Shown here in pieces: positions 61,101 through 64,000 of a stretch of 64,000 nt of DNA. The stretch comes from Apostichopus japonicus (lineage: Eukaryota > Echinodermata > Holothuroidea > Aspidochirotida > Stichopodidae): NCBI RefSeq assembly GCF_037975245.1, contig NC_092577.1, positions 31,491,398 through 31,555,397 of the forward strand. Reading direction: 5' to 3'. A program made the position numbers and the translations under genes. How positions within the stretch are numbered: the first letter of the stretch is position 1; each line of letters opens with the position of its first letter. The notes beneath the pieces were generated by a model. It ran no database searches and was not told the origin of the DNA. It saw only the letters and a list, made by a program, of their open reading frames with translations.

Positions 61101-63670
61101 ATTTCAGTGAATCAACGAAAGTGACTTCTGTGTCCACACCTGAATATATCCAACTGAAAAAAAAAATCCTGGAAAAACTTCCAGCCTCCACAATTAAACC
61201 CTAGCCTCGCTTGTTTCAATGCGGACACTCTAACCACTAGGCTATGGACGCTGATATATATAAGTTGAGACTAGTGATAGATATAGATACACATGGGTGT
61301 AGACTGAGGATGTCGATTAATTTGATGATCACGTCACAGTTTCTTACTTTGTGTATTTGATTGCAACATTTTCGTTTTTGAATATCTTTCAAATGCTCAG
61401 AATTGAATAAGAAATAATTGAGGGGACTTAAGAATCTAGTGGGTCCTTCTTGGTTGGCTGGGGTGAACTGAATTTTTGTTTGATGCTAAAAATGGGAAGT
61501 AAATGGTCAGCACTCATTCTCAACTTATTACTTCAATATCAGTTTGTTACCCCTACAATTAGTAAGGCTGAGTATGTCTGCCGATATGTCTGCCGATGCT
61601 GGGAAGAATGCTAAGGATAGGAATCTCTCAGAAATTTAATTTTACCATGTTGGGGTCAACACGTAGTTTCACCTAACAATTTAGAAATCGTACGCATCGA
61701 TTCGCAATGATTATTAATATGTGCTATAAAAGTTTCGCATCCTTTTAGAAAAGAAAAAAAAAAATTGAATCACAGCACCTCTGCAGCCTTTTCACTTTCT
61801 CTTTTCTTTCTCTCCTTTGCTCTTTTGAAATGCTTGCACCCTTTGTCTCGAAGAATTAGAATGTCCCAACAACGAACCGTTTGTTGATTGTCTACTTGAC
61901 CCCTGTGTCACAGACACATGTTTGCTATACCCCGATGCGGTGTGCGGGCATAATGTTTGTGGTGAATGCCGGTCAGAATTTACCCTCAACGGGGTTCTGG
62001 TAGACTGCGAAGGTGAGTATTTGTGAAGGGAAAGTAATTTGCAAATGTTTTTATCGAGGGGCGGGTGGGGGGGGTTGGCTATTTAACAAAAAGAACTGTG
62101 TTTTGCTAATTCTTGGTACATCGTGGATATTAACTATTATCAGAGAATTTCGTCAAACACCCATGTCAGTTTTGACGACAAGTTCGACGTGGTAGAGTGC
62201 ATATCGTTGCAGTTGAGCCTGACGTGGTGTTTTTTACCTCTACCAAAAAAGATATGGACAACCTCTCATTCATAGGGTATTTTTTTGGGGGGGTTTATTG
62301 TTTGGCAAAGATGTGAAAGTCATCAGAAACTTCTAGGACTCCCTCCCCTCCCCTCCCCTCCCCTCCCCTCCCCTCCCCTCCCCTCCCCTCCCCTCCCCTC
62401 CCCTCACCTCACCTCACCTCACCTCACCTCACCTCCCCTCCCCTCCCCTCCCCTCCCCTCCCCTCCCATTACCTCACCTCACCTCCCCTCAAGCTCAGTC
62501 TGAATGCCAAGCATCAAAGAATTGAAAGTGCTTCAAGTCTATAAATTTATGCAACTGGAAACAATCAAGTGTCATATATTTGGAACACTCTGGTACAGAA
62601 GAGCGCCTGTAGTGTGTGTGTTATAGTGCTGTAATTTCTTGCAGGATTTTTGAAATGAAATTGGTTCTTTTGCAGTGAACAAGAATGTTGTCTAATCCCC
62701 TATGTTTTGTACTAGCTCAAGTTGCTGAACGTACTTGCATTGTGATAAATTTGAAGGATGTGAAAACACTAAACGATGCAAAGTATGAACAAAAAACTGT
62801 ATGGAATTGGAATCTGAATTTTGTTTCTTTTTTATATATGTTTGTTGATGCCAAAGTTCGCCTCCCCTTCCCCTCCCCTCCTCTCCGCTCTTCTCCTCTC
62901 ATAATTTGTAGGAATTATTTAGAATTCTGGGGGGAAAAAATATAATTTTTGGCAAATTTTTTTGAACAGACAGTTAACAGATGTAGTGACTTCACATTTT
63001 AATTTGTTATACTTTGATATCATTCATTTCTCAGGCGGTTGCCCTGACAACCTGCCTGCAGTGGCCTGTGTCGTGGATCCCTGCGACACGGCTTCCTGCC
63101 CGGGTCGCACCGACGCCACGTGCAGACCGAACTACTGCGGCAGATGTAGCGCCGAGTTCTACGATGCCAACGACAATCTGGTCGATTGTTCTTGCCCCGC
63201 TGACGAGGAGGCTACCCTCTGTCCACCCGACCAATGCGATAGGTTCTCGTGCGTCTCAAACCCCGGTGCAGAGTGTCGCAGCAACGCATGTGGAGGCTGC
63301 AATGTCGCCTTCTTCCAAGGTGGCACGGAGGTACTGGAGTGTCGTCAGTCGGACTGTTTGCTAGATGTCACCCGGTTCGACTGTCCGTTTGACCCATGCG
63401 ATGGAGCGACGTGCCCCGCCGACCCATCGGCGGCCTGCATTACGAACTACTGCGGCGGCTGTTCCGCAGAATTCTACAGCTCGGCAGGCGAAAGGGTGCA
63501 ATGCGGAGGATCGAATTGTCCCATCGACTCTTTCGTGGAGTGTATGCTTGATCCTTGCCAAGTGACCAGTTGCTCAGATTATCCAGATGCTGTCTGTCAG
63601 GCCACCAACTGTGGAATGTGCGCTGCTTCTTATCGCGAAGAGAGCGGGAGAGAGGTGAACTGTAACCTCG
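41073..63670 (+). CDS. Secreted or membrane EGF plus 8-cysteine-repeat protein (gene-level, 3' end beyond window)
   Basis: The exons are 41073-41076 (ATG G), 49639-49713, 59912-60043, 61854-62012 and 63035-63670, all joined in phase 1. The product begins MELSQ, then a signal peptide or anchor (VIKRKLFTVLVLLGAGTIL), then an EGF-like domain and five repeats with spacing close to C-x8-C-x4-C-x4-C-x7-C-x4-C-x2-C-x13-C. A donor (GTAAGC at 63671) shows that it continues. Phase 1-1 exons allow repeat shuffling and are typical of animal extracellular proteins. A disulphide-rich extracellular or matrix role is inferred; the precise function is unknown. The two introns before the EGF exon are 8.6 and 10.2 kb. 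Confidence 0.65.
41770..41992 (+). repeat. (TATGA)n pentanucleotide repeat with a (TGTGA)11 block
   Basis: About 45 five-base units. 41896-41950 switches from TATGA to TGTGA and back. All frames are open but this is not coding. Confidence 0.95.
42316..43042 (+). repeat. Dispersed 320-bp repeat, copy with filled transposon site
   Basis: The flanks 42316-42563 and 42964-43042 match 36331-36650. The only large difference is the 400-bp MITE with its 8-bp duplication. Confidence 0.9.
42564..42963 (+). mobile_element. hAT-like MITE with 8-bp duplication TACACCAG
   Basis: It starts CAGTGGCGGAGC and ends GCTCCGCCACTG, a perfect 12-bp inverted repeat. TACACCAG is at 42556-42563 and 42964-42971, and single in the empty copy (36572-36579). 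This settles its exact ends. The shared module begins at 42628. It lies in intron 1 of the EGF gene. Confidence 0.95.
43042..43157. repeat. (TA)n microsatellites
   Basis: Two TA runs separated by GCATAAATTCTGCATA. Confidence 0.9.
43160..44810. other. Intronic sequence, no gene seen
   Basis: AT-rich, with C homopolymers near 43962-43985. No exon is supported. Confidence 0.4.
44815..45152. repeat. Inverted pair of tRNA-derived SINE parts around a TA core
   Basis: 44815-44935 is the SINE body in one orientation (AAGGCAAAATATGTCACC is the reverse of the GGTGACATATTTGCCTT of copy 1). 44975-45152 is head plus part of the body in the other, with GGGATTCGAACCCGGGCC as the B box. About 40 bp of AT-rich sequence separates them. 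Confidence 0.75.
45153..45930. other. Intronic sequence, no gene seen
   Basis: Unique sequence. The minus-strand ORF 45317-45529 has no recognisable domain. Confidence 0.4.
45933..47602 (+). mobile_element. DNA transposon with 5-bp duplications, copy C
   Basis: The ends are CAGGCGCGTATCCAGG (45933) and CCTGGATACGCACCTG (ending 47602), with ATAAT on both flanks. It is closely similar to copy A, in opposite orientation, including the CT-rich tract next to the right end. The shared module is present at 45976 and 46898. Confidence 0.82.
46608..46745. mobile_element. Nested MITE with duplication ACTACACA, internally deleted
   Basis: The ends CATAGGCGTAGG and CCTACGCCTTTG are flanked by ACTACACA at 46600-46607 and 46746-46753. 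It is the same insertion as 8950-9338 in copy A but about 250 bp shorter inside. Confidence 0.8.
48271..48990 (+). repeat. Three-copy tandem repeat, period 247-251 bp, with a CRE in each full unit
   Basis: TGGAGCTGATATTCGG occurs at 48331, 48578 and 48829. Each unit carries GGTGACGTCACG (AAGTCACG in the first, diverged unit), ATTCATACTGAGTT and CCTCCGCTAGAATTTGGCAA. Minus-strand 78-codon ORFs in two units are by-products, since the period is not a multiple of three. Confidence 0.92.
49000..49638. other. Intronic sequence, no gene seen
   Basis: Unique AT-rich sequence up to the signal-peptide exon acceptor (TTCTCTTTTGTAG). Confidence 0.4.
49639..49713 (+). CDS. EGF gene, signal-peptide exon
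   Basis: 75 bp in phase 1-1, after TTCTCTTTTGTAG and before GTAAGT. It encodes LSQVIKRKLFTVLVLLGAGT followed by ILSYG, a short basic n-region and a hydrophobic core. It has no methionine of its own, which fits the ATG-G start exon at 41073. Confidence 0.65.
49714..52020. other. Intron 2 of the EGF gene, left part
   Basis: AT-rich, mostly unique sequence. The 26-bp array is the only clear structure. Confidence 0.4.
50685..50770 (+). repeat. Three tandem 26-bp units
   Basis: AAGTGAACAAAATGACACTT plus TTCAAA is repeated three times without change. Each junction (CACTTTTCAAAAAGTG) is a small palindrome. Confidence 0.92.
52021..52285 (+). repeat. 22-bp minisatellite, about 12 units
   Basis: The unit is CTCCCATCCCACCTCCCATATG, with 20- and 21-bp variants and diverged end units. 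It is open in several frames on both strands, so the proline-rich and tryptophan-glycine-rich ORFs here are artefacts. Confidence 0.93.
52290..55650. other. Intron 2 of the EGF gene, middle part
   Basis: AT-rich unique sequence with A, G and C homopolymers. No exon or mobile element is recognised. Confidence 0.4.
55659..55823. repeat. 45-bp inverted repeat, MITE-like
   Basis: GGGTTAATCAACGGTCTAGC to ATTAATGCA (55659-55703) mirrors TGCATTAATCCTGTAAGTAA to GTTGATTAACCC (55778-55823). A diverged piece (GTGCGTCACTCACAGGATTA) recurs at 55930. Confidence 0.8.
55830..57016. other. Intron 2 of the EGF gene, right part before the LINE
   Basis: AT-rich sequence with a short TA run at 56264-56285. No coding signal is recognised. 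Confidence 0.4.
57017..59145 (+). pseudogene. CR1/L2-like LINE, 5'-truncated, defective reverse transcriptase
   Basis: It begins in the reverse transcriptase (IPNLWKTALTSPVPKV, NDFRPIDVAS). It continues with FLDFSSAFNTV (57355-57375) and GVPQGGPLSALLFTLY, then a frame break where TATATA has gained about two bases (near 57570). The catalytic YADD box reads YAVD (near 57620), so the enzyme would be inactive. The second frame (57704-58504) carries TEYLGVCIDGNLTFTSHISK and the thumb region. A satellite-like 3' region (58396-59065) and AATAAATG plus A-run (59140) end the element. It lies in intron 2 of the EGF gene. Confidence 0.85.
58396..59065 (+). repeat. Seven tandem 97-bp units in the LINE 3' region
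   Basis: TAGTAATGTACATAGTTTTA recurs at 58411, 58508, 58605, 58702, 58799, 58895 and 58992. The units differ at only a few positions (e.g. GACGTG, GATGTG or GTTGTG). Confidence 0.95.
59150..59911. other. End of intron 2, no gene seen
   Basis: Unique sequence after a G homopolymer at 59164. The ORF 59222-59524 has no recognisable domain or splice context. Confidence 0.4.
59912..60043 (+). CDS. EGF gene, EGF-like domain exon
   Basis: After TTTCTTTGTGCAG, in phase 1-1, before GTAGGG. It encodes CEPINPCQNGGQCIP and CFCQDTGYFGPLCEQ, the six cysteines of one EGF domain. No calcium-binding consensus (D/N-x-D/N-E) is present. Confidence 0.88.
60044..61853. other. Intron 3 of the EGF gene
   Basis: AT-rich sequence holding the SINE fragment. 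No additional exon is recognised. Confidence 0.4.
61156..61256 (-). repeat. Diverged tRNA-derived SINE fragment
   Basis: AACTTCCAGCCTCCAC and GCGGACACTCTAACCACTAG match the heads of the copies at 25.2 and 45.0 kb. It is followed by a short TA run and a GTTGAGACTAGTG fragment of the 4.3-kb hairpin arm. Confidence 0.65.
61854..62012 (+). CDS. EGF gene, first 8-cysteine repeat exon
   Basis: After TTTGTCTCGAAG, in phase 1-1, before GTGAGT. It encodes one repeat, ECPNNEPFVDCLLDPCVTDT to RSEFTLNGVLVDC, with eight cysteines spaced as in the next exon (last gap 12 instead of 13). Confidence 0.85.
62340..62490 (+). repeat. (CCCTC)n / (ACCTC)n minisatellite
   Basis: About 30 five-base units alternate in blocks of CCCTC, ACCTC and CCCTC. 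It is strand-asymmetric (pure C/T with few A). Confidence 0.95.
62491..63034. other. Intron 4 of the EGF gene, right part
   Basis: AT-rich sequence with a short CCCCTCC stretch at 62865. It ends in the acceptor CATTTCTCAG. Confidence 0.5.
63035..63670 (+). CDS. EGF gene, exon with four 8-cysteine repeats
   Basis: 636 bp in phase 1-1, before GTAAGC. It encodes four repeats beginning GCPDNLPAVAC, SCPADEEATLC, DCLLDVTRFDC and NCPIDSFVEC. All share DPC- or DQC-like, CGGC-like and F/Y-rich segments and eight cysteines. The exon is clearly more GC-rich than the surrounding introns. Repeats of this type occur in extracellular proteins of several marine invertebrates (recollection, not searched). 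Confidence 0.9.
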
Positions 63671-64000
63671 GTAAGCAGGCATGAGCTTTTTTCCGCGAAT
63701 TCGCGGAATATCCGTGATATTCATTTCTACCTCCGAGATTTACACATCTCAATATAGAACCACGGTGAAGGATGTTTTAATTAAAGCAAACATTGAGGGG
63801 TATTTACTCATTTTGGAGTCAATTTATTTTCTGATAAAAAGAAAACACAAAGAAAGGACAATGCATCTATCTGAGCTTGTTCCAACCAGTGGAACCGCAA
63901 GCCAGCACTACATATTTCTCTTCCTTACTGCTCCCACCTTCCACAACCACACAAAACTATTCCCTGGTACTGTTAAGTTTCAGCTGTTCCCCATCGACCA
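63671..64000. other. Start of the next intron
   Basis: Follows the GTAAGC donor. No further exon is visible before the window ends. Confidence 0.5.

Noticed and set aside
61792-61989. 65-codon minus-strand ORF
   Set aside because: Antisense shadow of the first 8-cysteine repeat exon.

Overview
The window is eukaryotic and almost certainly from a metazoan. It has GT-AG introns of many kilobases, very long (TA)n microsatellites, tRNA-headed SINEs, LINE fragments and dense DNA-transposon MITEs. The gene families (Sec6/EXOC3-TNFAIP2-like; EGF plus 8-cysteine repeats) and a PNMA-like Gag fit a marine invertebrate, perhaps an echinoderm or other deuterostome. The species cannot be fixed from the sequence alone.

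1-3639: the 5' part of an LTR retrotransposon on the minus strand. It holds a complete 1.44-kb LTR with 8-bp inverted ends, a tRNA-Pro-like primer site, an intact gag, a G GGA AAC -1 frameshift site and an aspartic protease running off the window edge.

4044-16252: eleven plus-strand exons of a Sec6-family gene (EXOC3/TNFAIP2-like), all joined in frame by consensus splice sites. Its introns are packed with transposons, including a 4.5-kb foldback-like element in intron 2 that encloses a 1.9-kb DNA transposon, which encloses a further 389-bp transposon.

16253-40700: no convincing host exons. This stretch holds LINE fragments, tRNA-derived SINEs, a U2 snRNA-like relic, tandem repeats and many non-autonomous DNA transposons with inverted ends and target-site duplications (TSDs). 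The best nest is 33720-35464, where three elements are stacked and each keeps its own 8-bp duplication.

41073-63670 (continuing past the window): a plus-strand gene for a secreted or membrane protein. A start exon contributes only ATG-G, then come a signal-peptide exon, an EGF exon and two exons of 8-cysteine repeats, all joined in phase 1. Its first intron holds a hAT-like element whose empty site is also present at 36.6 kb. The second intron holds a CR1/L2-like LINE with a 97-bp satellite in its 3' region.

The most unusual pattern is a roughly 100-bp module, starting CTATCTAAGCGGAGCGCCAC, present 14 times in the window. It sits near one end of several DNA-transposon families that otherwise have different inverted ends and different duplication lengths (8 bp versus 5 bp).
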